Below are positions 37,327 through 46,641 of a stretch of DNA of 64,000 nucleotides, one piece after another (the first letter of the stretch is position 1; every line of letters begins with the position of its first letter). Under the pieces are notes generated by a model. The model was not told the origin of the DNA. It saw only the letters and a list, made by a program, of their open reading frames with translations, and searched no databases. Source of the DNA: Draconibacterium mangrovi_A (GTDB lineage: Bacteria > Bacteroidota > Bacteroidia > Bacteroidales > Prolixibacteraceae); contig NZ_JBBIXN010000002.1 in the NCBI RefSeq assembly GCF_037646455.1, positions 744,001 through 808,000 on the forward strand, in the 5' to 3' direction. Position numbers and translations under genes: made by a program.

Positions 37327-40300
37327 TTATCTGACCTCATTTCTCTCATTAATTGGTTTAATAGTAATATTTCCCGAATATGCCTGCGGATACACGCGGT
37401 AAGAATTTAAAACCGGTTGCGAGGTATCACCTACACCTGTAGTTTTATAATCCAGATTAATCGTAATTCCGTCTGCCTTTTTCAATTGAAATGCGTAGAG
37501 CGCCCTTGTGATGTTTTCAGTTGTAAATGCATGAACATTAAAATTGAAATGCTGATTCATTGAAAACTCAAGACCGATTCCGTTACCATTCGTCATTTTC
37601 AAATATCGATTGTCCATTCTCAAACCATAATCCTGTGGAACCAAATAAGGCTCGTACATTTCATCTACAGTTGAATTGTATATACCAAGTCTGTAGCCAC
37701 TTTTACGATCAGGGTAATTTTCCTGGGGACCTCTGCCATACCATTCCACCTGATCATATTTATTATCCATCATCAAACTTATTCCGATTCGTGGTAGCAA
37801 CTGGGGCATTTGACCTTGTGGCATAACACTGTGATTAACCTCTATGCTGCCATCTCCATAAATTTTGTATTCATAGATACTTTCGAATCCACCAATTGCA
37901 CCAGCTGCTCCTCCTTCAATAAGGTAATCAAGCGATACGGTATTCTGATCTTGCCTTGTTAGGGCAACTTCACGGACATATATGCATACCACTCCCTCAG
38001 CCTCATCCGCTCTCACTTCAAGTGGAATAAACTGGAGCTCATCAACTCCATTTGAATATAAATCCGTAGCCATGGTTCTTCCATACTCCGGCTTCCAGTT
38101 AGGTTGTCTGAAGCTGTAGCCAGCCCATCGATCGTTTTGGTTGTTAACCGGCGCACGCCAGATGTTTAGTTTGATAGGTGCCTTGAGCATTTCATCTCCG
38201 TCCAACAACATAGATTTAAGTTCACCCGAATTGCCGTCAAAAGTGTAGGAAAATCCTTCACCTGTAATGATATGACTCCCATCTTTGGTGGATAGCGATA
38301 CTGCCAAATTGGTTGGCACTCTTGGTGGTGCCGGATCATTCCAGCCTGTTAGCTCAAACTGATCCCATGATACTTCATGTCCCTTCTTAGCCCAAATTTC
38401 GTCATTCCCTAATGAGGAACTAATGTTGAGACGGTACTCTTTGCCTCGAATAATCTCTGGCTTATTGTAGTTAACTGTAACTTTAGCACGATTTCCCGGC
38501 TCTACGTCCAATTCCAAAATACCTTTCTGAAGTACCTTATCGTCTTCGGTAAGTGTCCAGGTTGTTTCCCAATAAGAGGCATTTGTAAAATTGCTTCGGT
38601 TCCAAACTTCAACAACTCCTTTTTCCCCGTTCAATAATTTAAATGAAATTGGCTGCGCCGATTTTTTCATCTGCCATATCTCCGGCTGTGGGGTGCGATC
38701 TGCCCATATACTGCCATAGGTTCGGGCACCCATTCCATTGCTGTAATATGTTCCTCCGTTTGTTGTTCCCTCAAAATCTAACCATAAAATGGCATCGGAT
38801 GGCTTCATATCGCTACCTGGTGCCACAGCTTTTGCAAATAACTTTACATTATCAATCTTCGAATCAGAGGTATAGTCTTTCGTATCCTGCGTTTGAGATT
38901 CGGCGTTTCTCCCGATGTTTACAGGGTACGGTAAATTTTTAATTTCCCCCCTCACTTTCATACTTGCGGCTTCTGCCCCGTCTATAAAAATCTTCATTTG
39001 ATTTCCATCGAAGGAAGCAACAATGTTGTGCCAATTTCCTTCCCAATTTCCGGGAAGTGCTGCACTTAATACCTGCTTCTCGTTTGTAAAAATGTAAAAG
39101 TCCAGGGTATTTTTTCCGTTTTGTACCACTCCAAACTGATTGCTCCCTTTTGTTAAGAAATTGCCGGAACTACGATTTAACAAACGGGGATAAACATCCA
39201 TCATAATGGTCAACTGATCCCCTGAAATTTCTAAATTCTCACTTCTGTATATTTCAACCCATTCATCATGCCCGTTCAGATCCAGACATTTTCCGTTTAT
39301 TCCTTCTACCAATTTAGAGTTACCCATAGCGTAGCTTGGTGTTTCAAACGGTGATTTATCAGATAAAATACGAACCGAGTCGGTTAAACCATTACCAACA
39401 AAATCCCATATTGCACCACCCATAATTCTCGGATGCCGGTAAATAACCCGCCAGTACTCATCAAGAGCGCCCCCGCCATTACCGGTTACGGAAAGATATT
39501 CGTCCATAAATGATGGTCTGCTATCAGTGGTGTCCAGTCCAAGATTAACTTCTTCCTGTAACGGAGAAGGATAACGCGGACCAATTATATCTTCTGCAGG
39601 ATGAACCATATCGTTTCCTCCGTACATCCAGTAGCGGGTTGGATCGAGCCGTTTCCCTTCCTTTATCACTTCGGTGATATTTTCGCCTTCACCTGCTTCG
39701 TTGCCGGCACTCCAAAACAGAATACTTGGATGGTTTCGATCACGAAGCACTGCTTTTCGGGTTCGATCCCTGTACATTTCAGTGTACTCAGGCAATTCTG
39801 ACATGTATTGTGTGGCGTGACATTCATTACCCACTTCATCAACAATAAAAAGACCGTATTCATCCGCCAGCTCCAGGTACCTGTTGACCGGAGGATAGTG
39901 GGAAATACGAACCAGGTTAAAATTGAATTGCTTCAACAATTCCATGTCCTTACGGATAGTAGCTTCATCCACAACATGCCCCATTTCCGGATGCTGCATG
40001 TGTGTATTTGTACCGTTCAGTTTCACCGGCACACCGTTTAGGTAAAAAACGTTCCCAATGATTTCTGTTTTCTGGAAACCAATTCTGGTCTGTATTTGAT
40101 CAACTACATTGCCCTCGCTGTTGAGTAACTCCATTCTCAAATCATAGAGATTTGGAGTTTCTGAAGTCCACTTTTCTGGTTGTCGAATTAATTCTGAAAG
40201 ACTAATGGTTTGCTTACCGGTTTTCACATCGATTTTTGTACTTTTAATGGTGGCAATTTTCCGGCCTTTTCTCTCCAAAGTTGCATTCAGCTTATAATCC

Positions 40301-41127
40301 TTTAAACTCGCTCCATAGTTTTTTACATCAATATTGAGAGACAGTTTTGAGTCAGTATAACTTTCATCAAAATCTGTGATTACCTGCCAATCAAAAAGAC
40401 GAACCAGTGGTGAAGAATACACCCAAACATCATCAAAAATACCGGCCAGACGCCAATAATCCTGTCCTTCCAAATAGTATCCGTCAGAGAACTTCAACAC
40501 TAAAACCGCGATGGTATTTTTACCAGGCTTCAAATAAGATGTGATATTGTATTCAGAAGGTTCTTGAGCACCTTCATTATAGCCAACTTCTTTCCCGTTC
40601 ACCCAAACAAATGATGCTGATGCGACTTTTTCAAAATGTAAAAAAACCTGCTGCCCATTCCAATCAGATGGCAAATCAAATGATTTTCTGTACGCTCCGG
40701 TAGGATTGTATTCATCCGGAACTTCCGGAGGTATTACAGCAAATTCGCCTGCTGATTTTTTTTCCTCTTCTGTTCTTCCATATTGATAGGTCAAACTGAT
40801 ATTTCGGAACATCCGGTCTCCATAACCTTTCATTTCCCAGTTGGATGGAACATCAATTTGATCCCATACTGAATCATTAAAATCTGTTTTAAAGAAATCA
40901 GTTGGGATTCCTTCAGTCACATCACTATAATAAAATTTCCAACTACCATTTAGTAAAATGTTTTGCTCCGGAATATGAAATGCTCTGCCTTCTTCCTGTC
41001 CCTGCTCAAATACCTCAGTATTCTCGATGTAATAGGATAGGTTATTTAAAAAATCTCCCTTTTGAGCCCATACAGAAGTTACACAAAACGTGCAGGCTAA
41101 AAGAATCAATATTTTGTTCATGTTCAT
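37327..41127 (-). CDS. LacZ-like GH2 with inserted LamG domain
   Basis: The ~1266-residue protein starts with a signal peptide (ending TSVWAQ). Sugar-binding, Ig-like and TIM-barrel GH2 domains follow, with acid/base Glu near 476 (FWSAGNEAGEG) and nucleophile Glu near 539 (SFMDEYL). Between the barrel and the final domains lies a concanavalin-like LamG insert (about 600-765). A beta-galactosidase small-chain domain follows with WYGRGPQENYPDRKSG. It should release terminal beta-galactose or a related sugar; the insert may bind glycan. Starts at 41127 and 41121 are equally plausible. It is the last gene of PUL B. Confidence 0.9.
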   Translation of the reverse strand: MNMNKILILLACTFCVTSVWAQKGDFLNNLSYYIENTEVFEQGQEEGRAFHIPEQNILLNGSWKFYYSDVTEGIPTDFFKTDFNDSVWDQIDVPSNWEMKGYGDRMFRNISLTYQYGRTEEEKKSAGEFAVIPPEVPDEYNPTGAYRKSFDLPSDWNGQQVFLHFEKVASASFVWVNGKEVGYNEGAQEPSEYNITSYLKPGKNTIAVLVLKFSDGYYLEGQDYWRLAGIFDDVWVYSSPLVRLFDWQVITDFDESYTDSKLSLNIDVKNYGASLKDYKLNATLERKGRKIATIKSTKIDVKTGKQTISLSELIRQPEKWTSETPNLYDLRMELLNSEGNVVDQIQTRIGFQKTEIIGNVFYLNGVPVKLNGTNTHMQHPEMGHVVDEATIRKDMELLKQFNFNLVRISHYPPVNRYLELADEYGLFIVDEVGNECHATQYMSELPEYTEMYRDRTRKAVLRDRNHPSILFWSAGNEAGEGENITEVIKEGKRLDPTRYWMYGGNDMVHPAEDIIGPRYPSPLQEEVNLGLDTTDSRPSFMDEYLSVTGNGGGALDEYWRVIYRHPRIMGGAIWDFVGNGLTDSVRILSDKSPFETPSYAMGNSKLVEGINGKCLDLNGHDEWVEIYRSENLEISGDQLTIMMDVYPRLLNRSSGNFLTKGSNQFGVVQNGKNTLDFYIFTNEKQVLSAALPGNWEGNWHNIVASFDGNQMKIFIDGAEAASMKVRGEIKNLPYPVNIGRNAESQTQDTKDYTSDSKIDNVKLFAKAVAPGSDMKPSDAILWLDFEGTTNGGTYYSNGMGARTYGSIWADRTPQPEIWQMKKSAQPISFKLLNGEKGVVEVWNRSNFTNASYWETTWTLTEDDKVLQKGILELDVEPGNRAKVTVNYNKPEIIRGKEYRLNISSSLGNDEIWAKKGHEVSWDQFELTGWNDPAPPRVPTNLAVSLSTKDGSHIITGEGFSYTFDGNSGELKSMLLDGDEMLKAPIKLNIWRAPVNNQNDRWAGYSFRQPNWKPEYGRTMATDLYSNGVDELQFIPLEVRADEAEGVVCIYVREVALTRQDQNTVSLDYLIEGGAAGAIGGFESIYEYKIYGDGSIEVNHSVMPQGQMPQLLPRIGISLMMDNKYDQVEWYGRGPQENYPDRKSGYRLGIYNSTVDEMYEPYLVPQDYGLRMDNRYLKMTNGNGIGLEFSMNQHFNFNVHAFTTENITRALYAFQLKKADGITINLDYKTTGVGDTSQPVLNSYRVYPQAYSGNITIKPINERNEVR

Positions 41128-41149
41128 TTTCAACATTGTTAAAATCATT

Positions 41150-41824
41150 CTATTTGGAAAAATTGAACTCATCGGGATCTAGTACTTTATCGGTGATTCT
41201 TATGCTATAAATTGCTCCTTTAAACCAGGAAATTTTATTCTGACGAACGCCAACCGAAGTTTTTCCTTTTTTAAGGGGAGCAAAATCGACATCGCCTTCC
41301 AGTTCCTTTTGGCCGTTAACAAATGTGGCCTGTTCTCCGTTTTTAACGGTAAAGGCAATATGGTACCATTCGTCCAGGGGATGAGTCAATTCCGGAGACA
41401 TTAACACAACCCATTTTTTTCTCGATTCGAACATGCCATCTAAATACCAGGTATCGGCATTCGATCGCATTTCCATAAGTAAACGATCCTTTTTCACCGT
41501 ACCGGTATGAAAGTAGCGCTGCTCATGACTGCCACCACTATCAAATCGAATAATCATTTCAATGGTAATTTCCGTTAGATCTTTTAACGGCATTTCATCA
41601 ATAAAAATAGCGTCGTCTTTACCGTCAAACTGAACCGCACTTCCATACGGAGAATCAATTTCCATCGGATTACCAACAAGCGTTACATTTTCATTAGCGT
41701 CAATTAAATCAGAGATGATATAAACCACCTCTGATTTTTTTATCTGTGCTAAACTATGTATGGATGTGAAAACTACTAGTTGACAAATAAAAAGTGATAA
41801 GTAAAACATGGAATTTCTACTCAT
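41150..41824 (-). CDS. Secreted LamG/concanavalin-like protein
   Basis: A signal peptide (ending HSLAQ) and a single jelly-roll LamG domain of about 170 residues, with AVQFDGKDDAIFID, WYHIAFTVKNGEQATFVNG and the closing IYSIRITDKVLDPDEF. No catalytic residues are recognisable, so a carbohydrate-binding or adhesive role is likely. I chose the ATG at 41824; the upstream one would overlap the preceding gene and mask the signal. The next gene's GH2 contains an inserted domain of the same fold. Confidence 0.75.
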   Translation of the reverse strand: MSRNSMFYLSLFICQLVVFTSIHSLAQIKKSEVVYIISDLIDANENVTLVGNPMEIDSPYGSAVQFDGKDDAIFIDEMPLKDLTEITIEMIIRFDSGGSHEQRYFHTGTVKKDRLLMEMRSNADTWYLDGMFESRKKWVVLMSPELTHPLDEWYHIAFTVKNGEQATFVNGQKELEGDVDFAPLKKGKTSVGVRQNKISWFKGAIYSIRITDKVLDPDEFNFSK

Positions 41825-41859
41825 GAATCTATTTTGTTTACGTTCAAATCTCCTCCTTG

Positions 41860-44034
41860 TTAAGGAGCTTGTATAAGCCCTTCCCACTTAACAACCCATG
41901 AACCGTCATCCGGGAATCCGGGTGCATTTCGGTCCGGTGCTCCTTCCCAGCCTGCAGCCATTACAGCAACGGCATATAACAAAGCACCATTTGTAGGTAA
42001 ATAGTCACCACCAAGGCCACGGTTAATACCAGCCTTGTCAAAGCCGGTTCCGAGTCCCCCAAGTATCGCTTCCACAGCACTTTTTGAGTCTCCCATTTTT
42101 GCCAGACCAACAGCGCTCATTCCTGATCCCCAGCCAACACCACCTGAAATGCTTTCAACACCTCTATGCGATGCAGCTCTCAATTCATTCATTTTAGCCT
42201 GTGTACGCGTTGCTGTTTCGAGTGTAATTGCTTTGGAAGGTGGCATCAATCCAAGGATTCCTGTCAACCATAATGGTCGACCATTAGCACCAACATAAAT
42301 CCCGTCTTCAATTTTAAAAGTTGCCAGTTTATCCAATGCTTCGTCCCACTCTTTATTACGTTCTAATCCCATCCGCTCACGCCAGGTTTGCCCTTGCTCA
42401 ATTCCCCAATGCCAGAAAGCCAGAACTTGAGGATTATCCATGTTGGCTCCCCATTCTCCACGTCCCTGATTAAGGACAATATGATAGATTCCGGTTTCTT
42501 CGTCAAGAGTTAAAAAGTCGACCATATATTCTACTGTCCCTGATACTACTTCAGCCCACTTATCAAGTGTTTCAGTCGTAGGGTGTATCTTGAAGTCCAG
42601 TTCTGCAAAATGAAGCGGTTGAGGCTGCTTCCATAATAAGGATTGATTGCCTTCCCATGGAGCACTGCGCCCTGATGGACTAGCCGATTTAGGCCATTCT
42701 AATCCTTTAAATCCGAATTGTTGTGCTCGTTTACGTGCAGTAGGGATAAAACGTTGATAAGATTGTACAGCTTCGTCAGTTAATTCCCAACGATTCCAAA
42801 ATCCATAATGAGCCTGGTGAAACCAGATTATTTCATAATGAAATTGCCCGCGCCAGGGATCTATATTCCTGAGTCCGCTCTCTGAAGAAGGCCAACTCCC
42901 AGCTGTTTGCACAGCAGTTACCCATTGCGAAAGTACAATGCGACGCTCCAATTCATACCACCTCGGATCGGTACTTTCAGAAAGATCAATAGCACCGCCA
43001 TTCATCCAGAAGTTTTCCCAATATTCTGCGTTTGCCTTTTTGGTTGACTCAAAATCTGGCACCTCATCACCTATAGGTGTCGGTGAGTAAGTAGTACTAA
43101 ATTCAACTGTTGATACTCCATTTCCTTCTAGATACCAAACTTTACCTCCATCATACGTTGAAGGCGTTACCTTAGCACCCTCAGTATAGTTCAACGCAAC
43201 GTAATAGGTAAAATCATCCACCTGTCTTTTAAAGTCAGCCCGGACTTTACTGGTTTGTGTTAGAGTAGTTAAATTATTTTCAGTTCTTTTGAAATCACCT
43301 ACCCAGTCAGTTTCATTATTTAATGTCGGATAAGGAAAATCAAGTGCCACTTTGATTACCCCTCTGGCAAGTAGATCAGACTCAACTTTTACCGAAACCT
43401 GATCAGTCTCCGGATTAACATAGGTAGTAACTATTACCTGAAAACCACTGCCTGCTGCTTCTGACGGATTCACCCAATCGCCCTTGGTTACCCAATCACC
43501 ACTTACCACAAACCGTGAACTATGTGTTCCCGTCCACAAATCAAGATTCCTGCTGCCATTGCTTGTAATATCTTCTACAGTCAGTTCCGAACCATCTCCT
43601 CTAACAAAACGTAATCGCCCAAGATTCATGATATGGGGATTATCATACATCCAGTTTCGTATCGCTTCTTTTCCTGCAGGAACGGTATCAGGTCCGATAT
43701 ACCGCTCACCTTCTCCTACATTAATGAAAGATCCTGTTTCAGGAACCTCGTCAGGAGTTACACCCTCCGGAAGTGGAAATGAGTGCCATCCCCAGTGCGA
43801 CATTGTATTACCTCCAAAGGTTTGAAGTCCTGTTCCGTCAACGTTAAAACAAAACTCGCCATTACCCATCGGAATCTGTCCACGCTCTTCCCATCCCCAC
43901 CGAATATTGTGTCGGGTAACTAGCTCATGTCGATTAATTGGCGTAGAAGTATTTCCTGCTTTAATTCCTTGAGCATAACTCGCAGCCATTATGAAAAGAG
44001 AGAAAATCAATAGTTGAAATCGTTTTATAGTCAT
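41860..44034 (-). CDS. Secreted (alpha/alpha)6-type glycosidase, paralogue of 20596-22707, family not assigned
   Basis: The 724-residue secreted enzyme (signal ending ASYAQ) shares the opening RHNIRWGWEERGQIPMGNGEF, LQTFGGNTMSHWGWHSFPL, WRGQFHYEIIWFHQAHY and WEGAPDRNAPGFPDDGSW with the PUL A copy. The layout is a beta-sandwich domain followed by a helical barrel. Unlike the PUL A copy, it has a secretion rather than a lipoprotein signal, so the two probably act in different locations. Duplication between the PULs suggests related targets. Confidence 0.65.
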   Translation of the reverse strand: MTIKRFQLLIFSLFIMAASYAQGIKAGNTSTPINRHELVTRHNIRWGWEERGQIPMGNGEFCFNVDGTGLQTFGGNTMSHWGWHSFPLPEGVTPDEVPETGSFINVGEGERYIGPDTVPAGKEAIRNWMYDNPHIMNLGRLRFVRGDGSELTVEDITSNGSRNLDLWTGTHSSRFVVSGDWVTKGDWVNPSEAAGSGFQVIVTTYVNPETDQVSVKVESDLLARGVIKVALDFPYPTLNNETDWVGDFKRTENNLTTLTQTSKVRADFKRQVDDFTYYVALNYTEGAKVTPSTYDGGKVWYLEGNGVSTVEFSTTYSPTPIGDEVPDFESTKKANAEYWENFWMNGGAIDLSESTDPRWYELERRIVLSQWVTAVQTAGSWPSSESGLRNIDPWRGQFHYEIIWFHQAHYGFWNRWELTDEAVQSYQRFIPTARKRAQQFGFKGLEWPKSASPSGRSAPWEGNQSLLWKQPQPLHFAELDFKIHPTTETLDKWAEVVSGTVEYMVDFLTLDEETGIYHIVLNQGRGEWGANMDNPQVLAFWHWGIEQGQTWRERMGLERNKEWDEALDKLATFKIEDGIYVGANGRPLWLTGILGLMPPSKAITLETATRTQAKMNELRAASHRGVESISGGVGWGSGMSAVGLAKMGDSKSAVEAILGGLGTGFDKAGINRGLGGDYLPTNGALLYAVAVMAAGWEGAPDRNAPGFPDDGSWVVKWEGLIQAP

Positions 44035-44083
44035 AATTAGTTTTTCTATTTGTTATTGTAATTTTTTATGAATTAGGGGATTG

Positions 44084-44971
44084 TTAGAAGCCGGTAGTTG
44101 TTACCCAGTCATGGAATAACTCAATCCAATTATCCACAGGCAATCCTTGCTTGTCCATACCAAATCCATGCCCACCCTTTGAATAAATATGAAGTTCCGC
44201 TGATTTGCCTGCAGCTAACCATGCTTTGAACAAATCGGGACTTCCTGCTGCAATACGATCATTAGCCGCACACAATATGAATATAGGCGGAGCATTTTCA
44301 GGAACATTCTCTCCTCTTAACCAACCACCGTAAATAGGAGCTGCAAAGTCAGGCATATATTCCGCATCACTGTTGAGAATCACATGAGTAGTAACTCCGG
44401 CTCCGGCAGAGAATCCCATTATCCCTACTTTTTCAGGATCGACATTATATTCACCGGCATGTTCTTTTACATATTGAACCGCCTTTAAACCATCTTCTCC
44501 CCCATAGTTGCGAGGGCTTACAACTGGTTTGTTATCTGAAGAATTCTCCTTTGAGAATGCTTTTACCCTTGAACCGAAGTTGTTCCAGAAATCATCAAAC
44601 TCCTTAGGATCTTCTGGAGTCTTATTAAGACGATATTTAAGAACAAATGCTGTTATTCCCTTTTTCACGAGATAATCGGCCACTGCCGTTCCTTCGCTTT
44701 CATATGACAACCAGACATTGCCCCCTCCGGGACAAATTATCACTGCTGTACCTGTAGCTATCGATTCTTCAGGTATGAATACCTCCAGAGTAGGATCAAC
44801 AACATTACGAAGCATTGTTGTTTTAGTGCCGGGATTGGCAAATTCCACTTCAGTGTAGTTCCAATCCTCTGATCCGGGGGCTTTCCCTTCATATAGGTGC
44901 ACAATCTTCTGTGAGTTTGCACTTCCATACATTAAAGTCAAAAGGGAAATTATCAAAAGTGTTTTTTTCAT
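44084..44971 (-). CDS. Secreted alpha/beta-hydrolase esterase (PUL B)
   Basis: Paralogue of the esterase at 18893-19747: signal peptide (ending SANSQ), oxyanion motif CPGGGN (about 80-85), nucleophile Ser188 (GFSAG), acid Asp238 (AANDRIAAGS) and His268 (GGHGF). It has a longer insertion (about 118-155) before the catalytic region. It probably deacylates the PUL B substrate in the periplasm or at the surface. It is the third esterase in this PUL. Confidence 0.88.
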   Translation of the reverse strand: MKKTLLIISLLTLMYGSANSQKIVHLYEGKAPGSEDWNYTEVEFANPGTKTTMLRNVVDPTLEVFIPEESIATGTAVIICPGGGNVWLSYESEGTAVADYLVKKGITAFVLKYRLNKTPEDPKEFDDFWNNFGSRVKAFSKENSSDNKPVVSPRNYGGEDGLKAVQYVKEHAGEYNVDPEKVGIMGFSAGAGVTTHVILNSDAEYMPDFAAPIYGGWLRGENVPENAPPIFILCAANDRIAAGSPDLFKAWLAAGKSAELHIYSKGGHGFGMDKQGLPVDNWIELFHDWVTTTGF

Positions 44972-45036
44972 TTAAGCATTCATTTTTATAATTTAGATTT
45001 CAATTTTCTTTTGATGAGATTCAATCACGAATCCTT

Positions 45037-46632
45037 TTACAATAAAGAATGAGATGGTATTTCGAGAAGCATTTTTCGAATATCCTTATCCGGATCATTT
45101 ACTACTTCGCTCTTATCGATATCAAAAATCATAGTAGCCCTGTTTTTGACTGTATAGGAAGGCCAGGGAAGATTCTTAGTCCCCGGATTGCCATTCCTGG
45201 CAAATGCTGCCCAGGCTGAACTTAGCTGACGGGAAAGTTGTTCTGTTTCAGGAAATAAGGTTAATCGCATAGTTAGAGGAAGATCGCAGGTATGAAATGA
45301 TCTTAGTTTGCCATCTTCCAGAGGAGTATTGTATTGGCAATAATACATAAATACTTCTGCCTTCCTCCTTGCTAATTGCATCTCGGCCTGTTTTACTGCA
45401 TTATAACGGGCTCCACGATCGGTTGAAATACGAAAATACAAATCACTTGGGTTGTCTCCAGGGTGATTCCTTTTATATAGTTTTAGTAAGTCATCTACCT
45501 TGCTTTCAGGTATCTTTGCTTTCAATAATTCAGTACGTAATCCTGACTCATCAAGATTGAAAAGTGATTCGTTGCTAAGAGCGAAAAGCGTGGATTCATC
45601 TTTATCGTTACCGATGATTAAGGGTATGTTGGCAGATATCTCCGGAGAATCAGGATACCATGGATCTCTTGGTAAAGAATGATCCTCAACAACAGGTCCA
45701 AGTCTCATTCTGCTCTGCATTGTTGTTTGAAACAATTCCTTTGCCGGCACTTTCTGCAGATCATCTACTTGGGTTATCCCAAATTTCGACATCAGGTTCC
45801 TCGCTGTTTTTGTTGCTGATTCAATGTCAGTGGCCTTGTTTACAAAACTTCCGCTCTGGATAGCTGCCTTATGGAATAATCCTTTTGCAGCGGGCATCGC
45901 CAAAAGTGTGGAGATTTTAGCACCACCACCTGATTCACCAAAAATCATCACATTATCGGGATCACCTCCAAAGTTTTCAATATTGTCGCGAATCCATTCC
46001 AGGGCTGCAACCAAGTCCAACTGTCCGGGATTCCCAACTTCATATTTTTTGTCAATCCCTCCAAAATAGGTGTATCCAAATACATTCAAACGATGATTAA
46101 TACCTACCAGAACCACATCCTGTTCCCTGACATGCCGGTCGGAAAAAACAGCGAGTAATCCTCCACCATCCTGAAAGCCACCTCCATGAATATAGACCAT
46201 TACAGGACGTTTGCCCGTCAATCCGGGAGTAAGAACATTAAGGTTCAGACAATCTTCACCACTGGGTTGTTTGGAGAGCTCAAATCGATCTGAACGACCT
46301 CCCGAAAAATAAGGTCCAAGTCGATCTGTCTCAAAAATACTGCGTCCTCCCTGAATACAACGAGATCCATTGGCTGTGCAATCTTTTACGCCTGCCCAGC
46401 TTTGTGGTTTCTTAGGTGGTAAAAATCTTGCTTCACCGGCAGTAGAATCACCGTATGGAAGACCTCGAAAAATCTTAACGCCATCAAAGTCATAACCTTT
46501 AACCTTTCCGTAAATGGTTTCAGCTTCAACATCTGACGATGTTAATTCTAACATCCCGTTACTTGCTAACATTGCTGCCGGAATGCTCGAAAGTGTGGTA
46601 ATTAGAAAAGATCTTCTGTTTATTGGTTTCAT
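45037..46632 (-). CDS. Type-B carboxylesterase with twin-arginine signal
   Basis: The 531 residues begin with a Tat-type N-terminus (NRRSFLITTL then a hydrophobic stretch). The alpha/beta-hydrolase of carboxylesterase type B follows: HGGGF oxyanion motif (149-153), nucleophile Ser234 in FGESGGG, and conserved EDCLNLNV at 126-133. It cleaves ester bonds; in this setting the substrate is probably acyl or methyl esters on the glycan. It is 9 bases from the neighbouring carboxylesterase and shares its architecture. Confidence 0.9.
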   Translation of the reverse strand: MKPINRRSFLITTLSSIPAAMLASNGMLELTSSDVEAETIYGKVKGYDFDGVKIFRGLPYGDSTAGEARFLPPKKPQSWAGVKDCTANGSRCIQGGRSIFETDRLGPYFSGGRSDRFELSKQPSGEDCLNLNVLTPGLTGKRPVMVYIHGGGFQDGGGLLAVFSDRHVREQDVVLVGINHRLNVFGYTYFGGIDKKYEVGNPGQLDLVAALEWIRDNIENFGGDPDNVMIFGESGGGAKISTLLAMPAAKGLFHKAAIQSGSFVNKATDIESATKTARNLMSKFGITQVDDLQKVPAKELFQTTMQSRMRLGPVVEDHSLPRDPWYPDSPEISANIPLIIGNDKDESTLFALSNESLFNLDESGLRTELLKAKIPESKVDDLLKLYKRNHPGDNPSDLYFRISTDRGARYNAVKQAEMQLARRKAEVFMYYCQYNTPLEDGKLRSFHTCDLPLTMRLTLFPETEQLSRQLSSAWAAFARNGNPGTKNLPWPSYTVKNRATMIFDIDKSEVVNDPDKDIRKMLLEIPSHSLL

Positions 46633-46641
46633 AGTTTTTAT

